A stretch of 64,000 nt of DNA from Saccoglossus kowalevskii (GCF_000003605.2 NW_003111473.1:147735-211734); one strand, 5' to 3'; shown: positions 1-14,200, counted from the first letter of the stretch. Notes: a model not told the origin generated them from the letters alone. Numbers and translations: made by a program.

Positions 1-566
1 TTCGTACCTACAGACAGCTGAAAACTGATTTTGCACTTGAAAAATACCTTGAAATTATTAAAAACCCCATCCACAGATCATCTATGACTAAACTGAGGAT
101 AAGTGCCCACATACTTCAGATTGAAGTTGGGCGATATCACAACATAGATGTCTTAAATAGAACATGCCCTGTCTGTGACTCCAATGAAATTGAAGATGAA
201 GAACACTTCCTCTTCAATTGTAACCAGTACAAATTTGAAAGAGATGCTTTGTTTGAAAGCGTAAACTTATCCGGTAATCTGAAAGCACTTCTCAATAACA
301 AAAATTCTGAAACCGTCCAAGCAATTGCCAAGTTTATCAGCGACTGTTTCAATAAAAGAGAGAATTTCATGAAAAGCAATTTACCAGCTGCCTCAAAATA
401 ACACCAAAAAAATATTTATATAATAATATTTTCACAGTATTACTATTTATTTCTTTTTTATTATTATTATTACTTATGTATTTTATTGTTCCTTATATCC
501 TTATTGTATTCTAATCTAGATCCCAGAAGGGATACGATATCAATAAAGGTTATTATTATTATTACA
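1..566 (+). mobile_element. LINE 3' end, copy A
   Basis: This is the tail of a non-LTR retrotransposon whose 5' part lies left of the window. A frame open from base 3 to the stop at 399-401 encodes the C-terminal region that follows reverse transcriptase in many LINEs: a basic stretch (LRISAHILQIEVGRY) and a zinc-knuckle-like pattern, CPVC then EEHFLFNC, followed by a tyrosine (NQY). After the stop comes an AT-rich 3' UTR with AATAAA near 543 and a terminal (TTA)n run of about five units at 549-565 in place of poly(A). Copies C and D show the same layout. The clade (CR1/Jockey-like or other) cannot be fixed from this much sequence. Confidence 0.8.
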
Positions 567-638
567 ATATCAAACCATAGTCTCGCCATAGATGGCGCTC
601 TTCACATAGCATAGACATCGTGTCAATGGTTAAAGAAC

Positions 639-753
639 GGTAGTCGTCGCGCAGCGCGTGTTCAGATTTCACGTAAACAAACAATGTATTTTACACACGT
701 TGTATACGTCGCTATGAGTCCAATATCGATCAGAACGCGGTGCGACGACTACC
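639..753. repeat. GC-rich inverted repeat (hairpin or tiny MITE)
   Basis: The left arm begins GGTAGTCGTCGC at 639. The right arm, read on the other strand from 753, begins with the same 12 bases and stays similar for about 25 bases with a small offset. The roughly 65-bp interior carries no ORF. CpG density is far above the surroundings. It could be a very short palindromic MITE. I could not identify a target-site duplication. Confidence 0.5.
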
Positions 754-847
754 ACCCTTTAAAACACAATACTACATTTAAACAAATACGACTGAATATC
801 GACCGCGCAGCGACGCCGTACTGTCTGAGTGAAATACATACAACGTT

Positions 848-1531
848 TTGGTCAATAATGCTGATCTTGATGGACTAATTCTGAAAAGCGAAATCGAGAA
901 AGCATTTAAACAACTTAAACATAACAAGGCAACTGCAGAAGATAAAATCACAAATGAAATTATTAAAAATGGCCAGCCATATCTATTAAACGCGATACAC
1001 AAATTGTTCAATATAGTTTATAAAAGTATCAATTTTCTTGAAACATGAAGCTCGTATTTAATTGTCCCTATATTCAAATGAGGATCAAAATCCTATCCAG
1101 CGAATTACAGCGTTATAGTCACATCCATCTGCATGCATCTTTAATGTAACAATAACCTCATTTCTACACAAAATAACATTCATTCGAATAAACAGTTTGA
1201 ATAGAGGAAAGACCGTCACACAACAGGCAACTTGTTCGTACGGAAAACAATAAAGACAAAACAACAAATATGATCTTCAATCAAACGAAAAATTTAGTTA
1301 TCGGGCTAATATCATAGTTCGAATGGACAATTTAACGAAACTATGTTCTCTTTAATAGAGAAAGCGAATAAAAATCAAATCTTAAACATAAAAACATTGG
1401 AGGAACACCCACTTCACGTTTTCATACAGATACAGCTAATCAAATACTACAATAGAGCGACGAATTCGGCTGACAAATTCGTAAAAGAAGCAGCAATGCT
1501 TAATAAACATATAAATAGTAAACACCAATGA
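848..1531 (+). mobile_element. Decayed LINE reverse-transcriptase fragment, copy B
   Basis: A frame at 848-1048 encodes EIEKAFKQLKHNKATAEDKI followed by TNEIIKNGQ, matching the opening of LINE reverse transcriptase (the 'K.NKA.G.D.I..E' block before motif A). The downstream reading continues in other frames with FKSGDK..P.NYR-like remnants near 1,072-1,110. A further open stretch at 1,343-1,531 has an HPLHVFIQIQLIKYYNRA segment like the 'I..R.IKYW' block that lies between RT and the C-terminal knuckle. Several frameshifts and stops separate these pieces, so the copy is dead. It starts downstream of the 3' tail of copy A and is a separate insertion. Confidence 0.7.
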
Positions 1532-3390
1532 AGCGCAGATAGTAAATAAAAACAAAACATTCACAACCACTGAGCAAAAAAATTACATGTCAAATTAAAC
1601 GAACATTTCATGTTGACATTGGAATGACAAATTAAACGAAATTAATGAAAATAAATTTAGAACATATAGAAAATTCAAAAATTTAAACTAGATGACTATT
1701 AATTTCAATGCAAACGTCGAACTCCGTGAATCAATTTCGATTAAGTAATCCTGATTTGAAGATCGAATTAGGTATGCCCTTCTTACATTGATAAAATAAA
1801 TTCATTATATGAAGTTTGCATGACAATTTTACCAATTTCATGATCCCATTGGCAAATGACAAAGTTATATTTCTAATGTTTAACGAAAATATTTACGTGG
1901 ACATTGTACTTGCTGAATTTATCAAAATAAATACTGATACAAGACAGCAAGGATTCAATTTGTAGATTTATTTTATAGTGTTTACTCTTTTTGTTGCTTG
2001 TGTTTTATAGTGTTGTGTAGTTTCTGTTTTTTGTATTTTAGCTATGTAACCATTTTAATTACATTTGGGGATTGTTATGTGTTCTCAATAAACTTAAACG
2101 GCGCTTTATGATCAAGGATGGCCAATGTTAAATTGTACTTGATGAAATAACACCGATTCTTATTAAACATATATTTTACTAAATATGCAGTGTGTATAAC
2201 TTTGATTTTGAGAGCATTTTCAAATATTTTAATTTCAGACTGCGTCTTGATAAAAGCATAATTTATCTATTAAAACATTAATGTTTTACTGCAACTTAAA
2301 ATATTGCATATTCGTTCAATGAAATACTGAAAGCACACGTTTTTAATTACCTGTATGTCTAGGTAATTCCGCGAATACTTCTATGTTTTCTGGCAAAATA
2401 TACTTTTGAAATGTATTTCCTCGCCCCCTGGCTATCATAATCTCGTCACGGATTGATTTACCTTCTGAATTTTGGTTCCCGATGTCTCTAACAAATAGCT
2501 ATCCAAATTGTTCTTGTCGTTTATGATCCAGACATATTTTTGCTCGAAGACACATGGGCGAATATACTAAATTCTTTATTTGCAACAACTCTCTAAAATG
2601 TGCCAGTGGAACGATCCATTAGTGGTTTTCTTTTTCCTCGCATCGTTTTGTGTCATTACCAATATAATAAAGACGCATGCTCACAATTTAGACAACAAAT
2701 TCAGCCAGAGTAGACATTGTTTATGTTACTAGTGTAGCGAGAATGTGAATGTGAATTAGATACAATTGCCGTGATTCAATCGTCGAAATAATGTATTCAG
2801 GCATACTTTTCGATGTAATGTGTGTGAATGTTTATTGACTTTTATTACAATTTGTTTATATCAATCACGGATGTGCTGTCGACAAGCTACGTATCGCCAA
2901 GTTTGGAGCAGATCTATAAATCATATATAGTAACAAAATTCACATTTCTTGAAAAATAAGTTTGAAGATAATCACCGCCTATAGTGTCTGTGTTGACATT
3001 AACTTTATATTATACCACTATTTTACCCGTGGTAATAAGAAATGATAGGAAATGTATTATTTCCATAATATTTGTATGTTGTCAATGATGTGAGCTTCAT
3101 CTCTTATCGTACACGTGCCTATATTCTAAATACGTATTAACAAGTAATAATCTTTATTGAATCGTGAACTTATTTAATTTACTTTATATCTATTTAGATT
3201 CCCACTGGCAATGAGACTATCGTTTGACCACAGTTTATGAAATATTCGCAGCAAACATCACAGACTGAACATTTTCCGCCACTAAAAGTCTACCTTACTG
3301 TATCTGCCCATTCCATATGCGTAAAAGAATTGGGTCAGTGAGGATGATCGATGATGTAGAGCGCCACCGCGCGTTTCTATTTGCGTAGTT
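1532..3390. other. Noncoding, AT-rich
   Basis: No supported gene is present. A stretch around 1,950-2,095 ending in TCAATAAACTTAAAC has the look of a retroelement 3' UTR and might be the tail of copy B, but nothing proves it. A short minus-strand open stretch near 2,430-2,560 ends at a donor-like site but resembles no family I know. Confidence 0.4.
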
Positions 3391-3471
3391 TAGAATAGAA
3401 TAGAATAGAATAGAATAGAATAGAATAGAATAGAATAGAATAGAATAGAATAGAATAGAATAGAATAGAAT
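3391..3471 (+). repeat. (TAGAA)n microsatellite
   Basis: About 16 uninterrupted copies of the pentamer TAGAA, within 3,391-3,471. The lack of interruptions points to recent expansion or active slippage. Confidence 0.97.
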
Positions 3472-4679
3472 ATTTGGTAACTGATCACAAAAGACTGTAT
3501 CAAGACAAAGTGTTATAAAAAAACAACGAGACTAAACACAATATAAAATACAAGCGACTAATTAGATCAGAGTAAATAAACATAAATTTGCAGGTGAACT
3601 ATCAAACTAAATCTGGTACATACTAGTACATAAATATAGCATTTTGCGTGTGTCTTTATAGTGAGGCTCGCTTGAACCACCATCACACTTCGACAATTAC
3701 GTGCCCACAGTCACTCTGTGAAGTGTTGTTGTTTGTGTCATCTAACATGATTTGATAATGATATGTAAATAAATATTTATAGATAGTATCAATGGGTAGG
3801 AAGCTAGTTAAATTAAAACATCGTCCTAAGAGGTATGAACACGGCTGTGATCATACCAATATTTACGTTGTACGTGTCACGTCGTTTATCATTAATACCT
3901 CAAGTAGCATTGGTTAAATTGAAATGACACGTGGTGTACTATACACTATATGATGAACTGCCAGTGGATTAATTGTTGTAAATATATGAACATAATCAAA
4001 ACAAGTAAACAATAACATGTTTAGTTCATGATAAATCAGAAACCACTAAAATGTCGTGTGACACCAAGAAACATGCAGCAATAAGCTTTGTACCACTGAA
4101 ATATGATTGAAGGAAACACTGACATTCGTCAATCTAAGACAAACAAATCCCGGTAAACGGTAAACCCATTGTGAATCTGAGTTATGTGCACAAAGACAAA
4201 CGGACTGTTGGATTTCTGAAGCTCGGTAACATTACATGCCTCACAAAGGTGTTCAGATAAGTGAGATGCACTACAATAAAATTGGGAATTCAGATTTGGG
4301 CTACACTTAGGTTTAGGGTAATATTAGTTATAGTGTATATATCGCTATATCCGTTTATAACATTATTATATATAAACATGCCCCAACCCAATCATAAATC
4401 CAGATTCAAGAGCCCATGGCAGCATGCAGATTAACCATCCAAGGATAACGGGACAACATGATAGATGAATCACATGACATATACAACGGCACAGTGTTTT
4501 GTTGTTGTTTTCTCTCGTGAGGAAATGCATTTTGTTTCAGTCACGTACATGAGTATGTGTTGTCTACTGTAAGTACGTCATTGAGGCCGTCGTTATAAAC
4601 CAAATCCACCAAAACAAGCACCACATTCCCATAGATTCCTGGGGCTAGGCCTATGAGCAAATCATCACAAGTAAATAAA
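3472..4679. other. Noncoding, AT-rich
   Basis: No ORF of note, no RNA gene and no repeat structure recognised. Confidence 0.5.
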
Positions 4680-5410
4680 ATTTATGTTTATAATAATAAT
4701 AATATAACAATAATAATGTTTATTCAATCTTTGTATCGGCAGCATAAAAACAGTAATACATATATTTAAATTACATTCATCATTTCTTTTCTATATTGCC
4801 ATAAATCAGTTACATATTTCCTAATTAAAGCTGATGAGGTATTTCCCACATTTTCATTTATGTTCCATAGTGTATCACCAAAAAGGAAATTGAACCTATA
4901 ATTCAACCCCCCTGAAAGAAAACTATTCATTAGTGATGAAGATTCAACATTGTTTCTCAGTGAGGTTTCTAATGCTAAATAAAATGCCTTTCTAATATGA
5001 TTAGATGACGTACAAAGATAAAGAAAGTGGTAAATGTCTTCTTTGCCCTGATTGCAGACTCCACAAATTCCATTACCCCTGTAATTTTTCCATCCCATTC
5101 TGTTACCTTCAAGATCTAAAGAGTTTGACCTAGTTTTAAAGACAAGGGAGATACCATGATGATCATAAGGATCCAATATGTAATTTTCTTTTTTAACGTT
5201 TTTTTTTAATCCAACAGTAGTGTTTTAATGATTTCATCTTTTCTAAATTTTGTGTAAACATGTTTATTTCATTTTCTTTACTGATTTTGATAAAACTTTA
5301 TATCCATTTTGGATTTTGGGGTATTTCATTTTCATAGATATGATCCATGCCATTAGTCACTAGAATGTTTTCTACATATTTAGGCCAATTCCAAACCAGT
5401 TTAGGGATTA
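4680..5410 (-). mobile_element. LINE 3' end, copy C
   Basis: On the minus strand, a degraded reading from about 5,390 (WPKYVENILVTNGMDHIYEN) leads into an open frame at 5,176-4,766. That frame has the LINE C-terminal layout: FKTRSNSLDLEGNR, then CGVC and the DIYHFLYLC knuckle. The 3' end, toward lower coordinates, has AATAAACATT and an ATTATTATT tail near 4,690-4,720, the same tail style as copies A and D. At least one stop interrupts the upstream part. The protein is clearly diverged from copies A and D, so several LINE lineages are represented. Confidence 0.75.
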
Positions 5411-8400
5411 TGATTTATCTATTCATTGAAACATCACATCTCCGAGTTCAGCTCGAAAGAGTGGCACACTGGTGACTTCGTGGTTGTATATCAGGATATG
5501 CGAAATTCTAGTATGGTAAACCTCTACCCTGGGCAAACATGTTGGACTGTCAATTTTGCTTTGCCAAAATATCAGCCGAAATGGAACCTGCTTCAAAGAG
5601 ATTAAACAAGACATGACCCTGACCCCAGTATACCGAATGTATCTTAATAAGTCAGCATAAACAAAAAAAATAAAATGAAGAAAAAAGTATTTTGAAGGAA
5701 CCTACGTGACTGTTATTAAAGCATGAACCGTATCTGTTAACGAGATTTCATGATATGATGTTTTGAGAAGAAAAAAAAGAAAACATGCCCTTTAGGCAAC
5801 ACGCTTAGATAAGTTTTCCAAAATACCCGCCCACAACTGCCAATCAAAAAGGTACCTTTGTTGCGAGGCATGACCATTTCGCATCGGGTCTCATTATTCG
5901 AGCAGTGTGACATTCATTTGTATCGTGAGCTTTCGTGAAGCTAAATATTTAGCCCCCTAAGATATATTTATGTAGGTTTTTGTAAAATCTGGAATGTAGA
6001 AATTTCCGTTGTCACAGTTTGAAACTAAATAAAACCCCGTCCCTCTAAAATATAGAGTAACAACCCCTCTCGATGTTAAATGCAACAAGCGGTAAACAAC
6101 AGCCTGGTGATAAATAATTTCCCCACGGCTGATTGGTGTGCCCCATAATAGGATAAACCACGTTGGGATAGTACCATTTACAATTATTCGACAGAAAGTA
6201 TCAGCTCGATTCAGTGAGAGACAGGATTCAACATGACTTGTCTAAATGGCATAAAATATATTGTATGTCAATTATTACAATATTTAACTTATTAAAGACA
6301 TGGACAGATGAGAAAATTTAAACAAAATGCATTAAATATGAGACATTGTACCATGATTTGTCTTACACTGGAGCTGCGACCCCCAATCAGCTATAGTATA
6401 TGCCCCGTGACGTCACAAACACTAAATAATGTATTCTTGCAAAATATTCAGCTGGGGGAGGACATGTTGAACCTGTTGGGGGAAATATGGCTAGAAATCA
6501 AGTCATAATTCGGGGGTTCAGCGCAAGGACTCATCAATCGTACCCCCTGAACATCCAAAGGACACAATAGAGAGTAAGTGTAACATTTTGAGGGGAATAC
6601 AGACAACGAAAAACATAAAGATCGGAGTTTAACCGAAGTGTCGTGTTAGCTGAAAATAGTGTTACCATTTTTACCGCTGTTTGCTGTACCAAACTATTGT
6701 TTGAATCGCAGTTGGAAATGCCTAATATCTCGGCGACGGAGAAAATAACACAAAGGTGAGTAAGATGAACGATAGTTAGATCAATATGATATCTGTTCGT
6801 GGCAGCCATAATCTGCCAAGTGGCATGAATTGCCCAATGTGATCGCCTTTCGTTGCGACTTAAAAAACACGCATAACATGCGATCTCATAACAGCCCTGT
6901 TCTCCATTGATTTGAGTCGTGTTGCAATAGTACATGTTTAAGGTTAAATACAGGGCCTACGTGGCTGTAAATCCAACTGAGAGGGTCTTCTGATTAGATT
7001 GGTTAGCTTAGATCAGTACTCGATCTTCTTCCAAAACAACAAATATGCGATTTAATCGGAGACGATCATGACTCATAAGTCCAGTCCATGCAAGGAGCTA
7101 CATACAACCACATACGTCAGGGAGGCCAACTCGGGTATGTACACGTACTTGTATTAACAAAAGAAATAAAGCAACTCTAACAAACTATTTCTAAAAATGA
7201 TGATGAACAAGTTCAGTATTTTTTCGTTTTTTGTTTGTTTGTTTGTTTGTTAAGATTTATAATGAAGTAGCCATTCCCAGCTTATGAACTTGCAATTCCC
7301 TCTGTGGTTAGGGACTAGAAACCAGGGCAAGTAAACTTGTTTACACGTAGTTGCTAGTTCCTGTAAATGGGATGGGAAATAACCCGTTAATAGTTATCAT
7401 TGACGAATTGGCTAACATAAATTAAAATTTAATTGTCATCCTGGTCACAAGAATTGAATCAGTATTATAAAATGCATGTCAATTTGGTATTTTTACCTAA
7501 AATATAATGCACTCAAAGATAAAATCCCTCGGTGCCGAGTCGGTGGTGATGGTGAGGGGTTTATTTTATGTTCAATTTTAATAAAATGGGGAACTGTTAT
7601 TGCTAAAATTTAGATGACTTTGTGTACTTATAGTTAGTCTTTAGAAGAGCTAGTCTTTTTATTTTATTCCGTTGTCAGAAGAGTTCCATTTATTGTTTTA
7701 TGAATATGTCAATACTTATTGAACACAACAGAGAAACAGTCAGTATGTTGTCATGTTATTGGGTGTTGTTCAATCACAATCACTTCCCATCACATGAATT
7801 ACTTTTTATTACTACCATCTGATCTATAGACAGAAGTTTTCCTATAATTGTTTCTTTTTGAGTTGTTGACACCTTTCATCTGTGCACCTTATTAGAAAAC
7901 AAGTGACTGCTAATCTGCTATCTTTGTTGTCATGGTAATGTGAACTGTTTCAATGTTGAATGACTGTTGCCCAGTATCTCTAAAAGTCAGTGAAGTTAAT
8001 CCTGATCCTGTATTGTTCTATAGTATTGAAATAAGTGTAGTTTGAACGATTGGATAGTGTGTTCTTTGTGTTACTGATAAACACCAGTCGTATCGGCTTC
8101 CATTTCAAGATATCTTAGAAGCATGTTGAATTTTTCGGTAACTTGAGAATTTCTTAGCCACAGCTTCACCTACTGGATTTAGTTTAGTTCATCGTTAATT
8201 TGATTAACTTGTACCTCTGGTGAATAAGAGTCAGTGTGTTTCAGCTTAGTATTAGTAGACAAATTAGTGACAAAGATCAGTTAATTGAACTATCCTCCTG
8301 CTTGTTTACTAGCTATATAATTAGAATTGTAGATATAACTGAAATTTGATGTATTGAGAATTGTCACATTCTGAAATTTGTGCATTTCACTTTAAATAAG

Positions 8401-10282
8401 ATGAGGAAAACTCAAGCAGATGGGTCATCTCATTAATATTTATGTTATGAGTGCAATGTACCAGACAGTTTCTTCACAAGCACTCATGCTGGGTTCCCAT
8501 GTTTTAGCACAATGGTGGAACCATATTGTACACAAATATGGTTGCATACTTGGTGGTTTGCTATGACTTACTGCTAATGAAATCCATTCCCATGCCCTTA
8601 CTTTTTTTTTTCTCCCCAAGGTCATATATTTATAATCATTTATAATTAAACAGTCCCTCTAAACTTGAACTTTAGTCATTTGATTGTACCTGATTACAAA
8701 GCCTAAAATACTAAAAATACATTAGAAATTGTGAAGGAAATATATGATTAAAGGACACTAAGGCAGTCTATGCTCTCGGAGGGCATCCCCTTTAGTCATG
8801 AGATGTATTTCTTTCGTGCAGCTTCACATAAAGACTCCCAGGCTTCTTTAACTACCATGTTTGGAAAACAGAATCAGCACTGCAGTAATAAATATCAATA
8901 ATTTTGATTATGTAATTGACAGCCATGGTTACTCCGTCATGATGGTTTTAATAGTGGACGATTTATTATTTTATTCCTAATAATTACACAAATACATGTT
9001 TTATTATCATCGTCACCATTTGGGTGAAACCCTGCAAACCATTTCAATTTGTCCCCAGTAAAAGTAAGTTTTTTCACAAATTTTGAATATCCTTCAGCGT
9101 TATCCAGTCAAAAACACAATAGCTACCTCAAAAATAATCAGTTTATACTCTTGGTATGCTGAAAACAATGTTAAAATACAACAACTTTAAAGACATAACT
9201 GGACAGGAAAAAAGCAGAAAAACTACTGGATAATTAAGTATATGACAAATTTAAGTGGACTGGCCAACCAACTGTTTGCTTGCGTGCGTATATGATTGTT
9301 TCACTGATATGCCATGGACTTCTAGTTTCTTTTCTGAATGGTTGATTTTTAAGATACTATAAAGCTTCCCAGAGTGAATAATGTGATTTCCACCAAGCAC
9401 ACCCTGGGAGCTGAGAACGTTACTGTTTGAATGATGACAGAATACAAATCATTGCCTTTTTAGTAAAACTGTGTTTGCCAATTCAGGTTAGGTTTTTAAG
9501 CCATGAATGTTCAGACATTTTGGCAAGGTCTTTATTATTTGTGGGTGTATTCTATTTTGACCTTCATAAGTAGTTGATATTAGCTTTAATTGTTCCTGGT
9601 GTTTGTAACCACCTGCAGTTGTTCAAAGATAAAAGTCCTGTATTTAATTTTCTCCTTGAAAACAAAGCCAGTGAATCTCACTGTATCTCCCCCTGGTAGC
9701 TGTCTTCAACAACAAGTTAATTATACCCAGCTGTTGGTAGATATAAATATAGTTACTTTACCCATGTCACTGTTGCAAGTTTAGTTTAACATGAACAAGT
9801 TGTGAATTCTATGAAAACATGTGTTCATTTTCATCAGTGATAGATCTATATGTATGAATCCTATCATTCTTTGTCATGCAGTGATCGTTTAATTTGCATA
9901 TTAAAAACTGCAGTTAATATAGATAACCATAATAATAGAGTAATTTATTTTTCAAATTTAGCAGGATGAGCATTAACAAAAAAAACATTATTTCAAAAAT
10001 TGTAATTGTACATTAAGATACAATCCTAATGACTGTAAATACAGCAAGTAGACCTGTGATCAGTATGTTCATTTACATGGGATTTCATTTTGGTGTGCAA
10101 ATATTTATACTGGGTTCAAATTAGTTGAGTTAAAATAACATGAGCGTTGGTCAGTATACACGTTATTATTGATCCAGTTACTACTGTGTATTGCTTTATT
10201 TTTGTGACAAATAGTCAGAGAAAAATTGTTAGCAGTGAAATTGTTATACTGTGATTCGGGTCCGGTCAATTGATTGCAATTA
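5411..10282. other. Noncoding stretch
   Basis: Only short chance ORFs are seen; the longest, 6,534-6,935 on the minus strand, shows no family motif. Simple runs such as (GTTT)n near 7,230 occur. The HIPK promoter and any untranslated first exon may lie here or farther right, but I cannot place them. Confidence 0.45.
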
Positions 10283-10912
10283 CAGTGACTTTTACCTAGG
10301 GTCCTAGTGAGACACCATGACTTTCATTTGGGTTCTAGCGCATCACAGTGACTTTTACCTAGGGTCCTAGTGAGACACCATGACTTTCATTTGGGTTCTA
10401 GCGCATCACAGTGACTTTTACCGAGGGTCCTAGTGAGACACCATGACTTTCATTTGGGTTCTAGCGCATCACAGTGACTTTTACCTAGGGTCCTAGTGAG
10501 ACACCATGACTTTCATTTGGGTTCTAGCGCATCACAGTGACTTTTACCTAGGGTCCTAGTGAGACACCATGACTTTCATTTGGGTTCTAGCGCATCACAG
10601 TGACTTTTACCTAGGGTCCTAGTGAGACACCATGACTTTCATTTGGGTTCTAGCGCATCACAGTGACTTTTACCTAGGGTCCTAGTGAGACACCATGACT
10701 TTCATTTGGGTTCTAGCGCATCACAGTGACTTTTACCTAGGGTCCTAGTGAGACACCATGACTTTCATTTGGGTTCTAGCGCATCACAGTGACTTTTACC
10801 TAGGGTCCTAGTGAGACACCATGACTTTCATTTGGGTTCTAGCGCATCACAGTGACTTTTACCTAGGGTCCTAGTGAGACACCATGACTTTCATTTGGGT
10901 TCTAGCGCATCA
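10283..10912 (+). repeat. 63-bp minisatellite, ten near-identical copies
   Basis: Units begin CAGTGACTTTTACC at 10,283, 10,346, 10,409 and every 63 bases to 10,850. Copies are almost identical; one visible change is CCGAGGG for CCTAGGG in the third. Each 63-mer is two related halves of about 31-32 bp (CAGTGACTTTTACCTAGGG and CCATGACTTTCATTTGGG), so this is a dimeric higher-order repeat. Confidence 0.97.
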
Positions 10913-11246
10913 CAGTGACTTTTACTTGGGTCCTAGCGAGTCACAGTGAGTTTCACTTGGGTCCTAGTAAACCACAGTGGCTTTCACTTGGGTCATAGTG
11001 AGTTTCACTTGGGTCCGAGTAAGCTACAGTGGCTTTCACTTGGGTCATAGTGAGTTACAGTGACTTTCACTGGGGTCCTAGGAAGTCACAGTGACTTTCA
11101 CTGGGGTCCTAAGAAATCACACTGACTTTCACTGGGGTCCTAAGAAGTCACAGTAACTTTCACTGGGGTCCTAGGAAATTACAATGATTTTCACTGGGGT
11201 CCTAGGGAGTCGCAGTGATTTTCACTGTGGTCCTAGGAAGTCGCAA
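10913..11246 (+). repeat. 31-bp monomer array beside the 63-bp array
   Basis: About ten or eleven diverged copies of a monomer of about 31 bp, CACAGTGACTTTCACTGGGG plus TCCTAGGAAGT. It continues directly from the 63-bp array and is the parental monomer form of its halves. Divergence rises compared with the homogeneous dimers. Confidence 0.9.
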
Positions 11247-14200
11247 ATAAAAGTAAAAGTAAAATCCTCAAATGCAATTTAAAAAAACAACAAAACATAT
11301 TGGTGAATGCATGAACGCACTACATTCAGATTGATCATATTTCGAACAGTTTTCACAAAAATTTGTCTTGTCTCTAAACTAGCTATGTTTCAGCATGGTG
11401 TATTTGGTGACATCACAATTTCAAATTGGGTGCAAGGACCAATCAGATTAGCTGCTTGGAGGTGTAATATAAAAAAAATATTACATGGCTTTATGTCACT
11501 GCTACTGTATGATACATGTGATAAAGTAGTATAATATGTGTCTATTTCACATGACAAACATTTCTTTAACGTACACAATAAATAATTTGAAATGTTTTAC
11601 AAATTTTGAGCAGCTAAAATTATATGCAATTTAATGCTTGGTGTATTAAATTATAAATAAAAACACATTCACTAATGATAATTTGTACATTCTTATAAAT
11701 TACGAATGAATTTAGAATTTTTTTCTTTATGATGCTTTCATCATTTCATCACAAATTTAATTCGCTATATCTGTGTAACAATGAGCTGTTAACCGTTGCT
11801 CTACAGTTCCTTCTTTATTCAAATTACTATCCAACAATAACTCATAGTGAACATGATCAGCTTCATTATAGGAAGCCATTCTTGTGTGGTAAGCTGTGTT
11901 CAATACAGACATGGTTGTTAACATCTATTGTATTCCCGTATAATTATGCACCGATGATCCCAAAAAATATCTGTAGAATATTATCATGGTGTATTTTGAA
12001 TTATAAAAAAAATGCTTGGTTGATTGTAATAAATAATAATGAAAAATTTTCTGTAGATTACAGATTTGTATCTGTTAATGGTGTTAATTTTTTTTGCGAA
12101 ATTAGAAACAGGTTTAGTGTTATTGAATTGTAATGGAAGCCAAAGTAAATGAACATCATGTTTCTGTGTGGACACGAAATATTAATGATGACAAGAAATA
12201 TTAGTGTTGTTTATCTTATTTTCCACTGTTCTTCATGATCCTTTTCATTTCCTGTTTATCATGTAGATTGTGATTCTATTCTCAACACAGCTGATAGTAA
12301 ATCATGAACAAAACAAGCAGTATTACTTGTTGACTGCTCTACTATGTATCACTTATTTGTTAAGTTGACTGTTTCCTTTTTCCATCATGTGTTAATGATT
12401 CACTTCCGATTTGAGAGAATATCTCATTACTACTTGTACCTGTTAGTTATCGATTTATTAAATAAAAATATATATATATATACATGTATTATTTTTAGAT
12501 TCATATAATATAAGTTGTGCTTGCATCTTCGTTTAATCCAAAATATCAGAATTAGTTTCTGTAGATCTGATCTAAAATTGAGAAGTATCGAGTTTCTAAA
12601 AATAAATATTTAATTCTCCTTTCTGGGAACTGACATCTCCTTTTGGTTGGGTTATCTTAGAAAAATCAAGAAAACATCCATGCTTTGCCAGAGGTTATAT
12701 GCATTAAGTTGATATTTTTCTTACTTTCCTTGAGCATATAATATAATGGATAATATAATGCATTCTATTTTTAAAACCAGTGAAAATAATGATAATGTAT
12801 GAAACTTGTATCATTAGAAACTGGTATTTCATCTGTAACATTTACTTTAAAGATGGATTGTATTGAATAAATTAACATGGGAAAATTGTCCTAAACTGTG
12901 TTAGTTGACCATTTAGATTTCAAAAAAAAGCAGCAGTCAGCAAGACATCCAACCATGGCATTCATGTTAAAGATCATGGCATGTGCCAAGCATTAGGACT
13001 GGTCAGCGTGAGTCAAAATCCAATCGTCACGTGTCAAAAATATGTTATTTCTGTCCCAATAGAAAGTGGAATTGAAACTTAAGAGAATGTATATTGATTC
13101 TTGAAGTTTTCTATGACAGCAGCTGAGCTATGTTGTTCTATGTTGGTAAAACTGCGGTACCCCCCCCCCAAATAAATACTTCATGTACATTTCCATTTAA
13201 TAGATTTATCGTAGTGACTTCTGTACCAGCTCCTGTCTGAACTGTATTTATACTGCAATCAGTTTGTTCTTGCAATGCTACATTGGCGTGAAGAAATAGT
13301 GGTTTTTTGAATTTTTCTTTTTCTTTCCTTTCCAAGATTAAAAATAAATATAATAACAGCTTATATCGTAGTATCAGACACATGTGCAGAACATGCATAT
13401 GTGTGCTATGTTTGGGTCAATAGATTGACGAATGAGGGCACGATTTCATCACAATCCAAGTAGGTTCAAAATGTGGCTAGATTAAAATAAATGCAACTGC
13501 TATAATTTCTACGCAAACTTGAAGGATTGAAAATATTTAGCACATGCAGAGATGTCGTGAATGTAGCTACAGTTCACATGGTGAATTAATAAAATTGGCA
13601 AGGTCACCTTAATTTTTACTACCACCCCTTCTGCTTTCCAACTACCACCTCTCCCTGTTGTAGCTTCTGTTGTCAGTACTTCCTCTGCTGCATTGATATT
13701 TAATCACTTCTAGCTAATCAAGGTTCTAATAAGGTTTGTTGCTTTTACTGTCAATCTTTATCATCTTCTCATTTGAAAATGTTACTTCGACTACGTGGCA
13801 ATAATTTGTGCTCTGTAATTAAAAAGATACAGATCTCATAAGTTGTGTTCACACCAGCATTTTTTACAAGGGGTGTAAATACTACAGTAATTTGGCAGCC
13901 ATTGTAAATAATCTGCACAATGGGAGACCTGTAGATAAGCTCTTTTTTGGTTGACCATATACTTGTATCTTTTGTATACTTTTTTATATATTCTTGATTC
14001 TAAGTTAACTTTGCATATAACGACCTAAACTGCCTGTAAATTCTACACATATTGTGAGTACTTCTTTTGAAATTAGTTAAATTTGAATACAGATGATCAT
14101 GCACTCAAGCAGTTCAGGGTTACAATTCACTTAATACAAATCCATTGCAAATATTCCCGTTTAAGCCCTGTTTTCACATCAGTGTCAGTATTAGGTAATA

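Noticed and set aside
2430-2560. Short minus-strand open stretch ending at CAGAAG before GTAAAT, exon-like
   Set aside because: About 30 codons, no family resemblance and no partner exon found.
6534-6935. 133-codon minus-strand ORF
   Set aside because: No motif, no splice context, composition typical of a chance frame.
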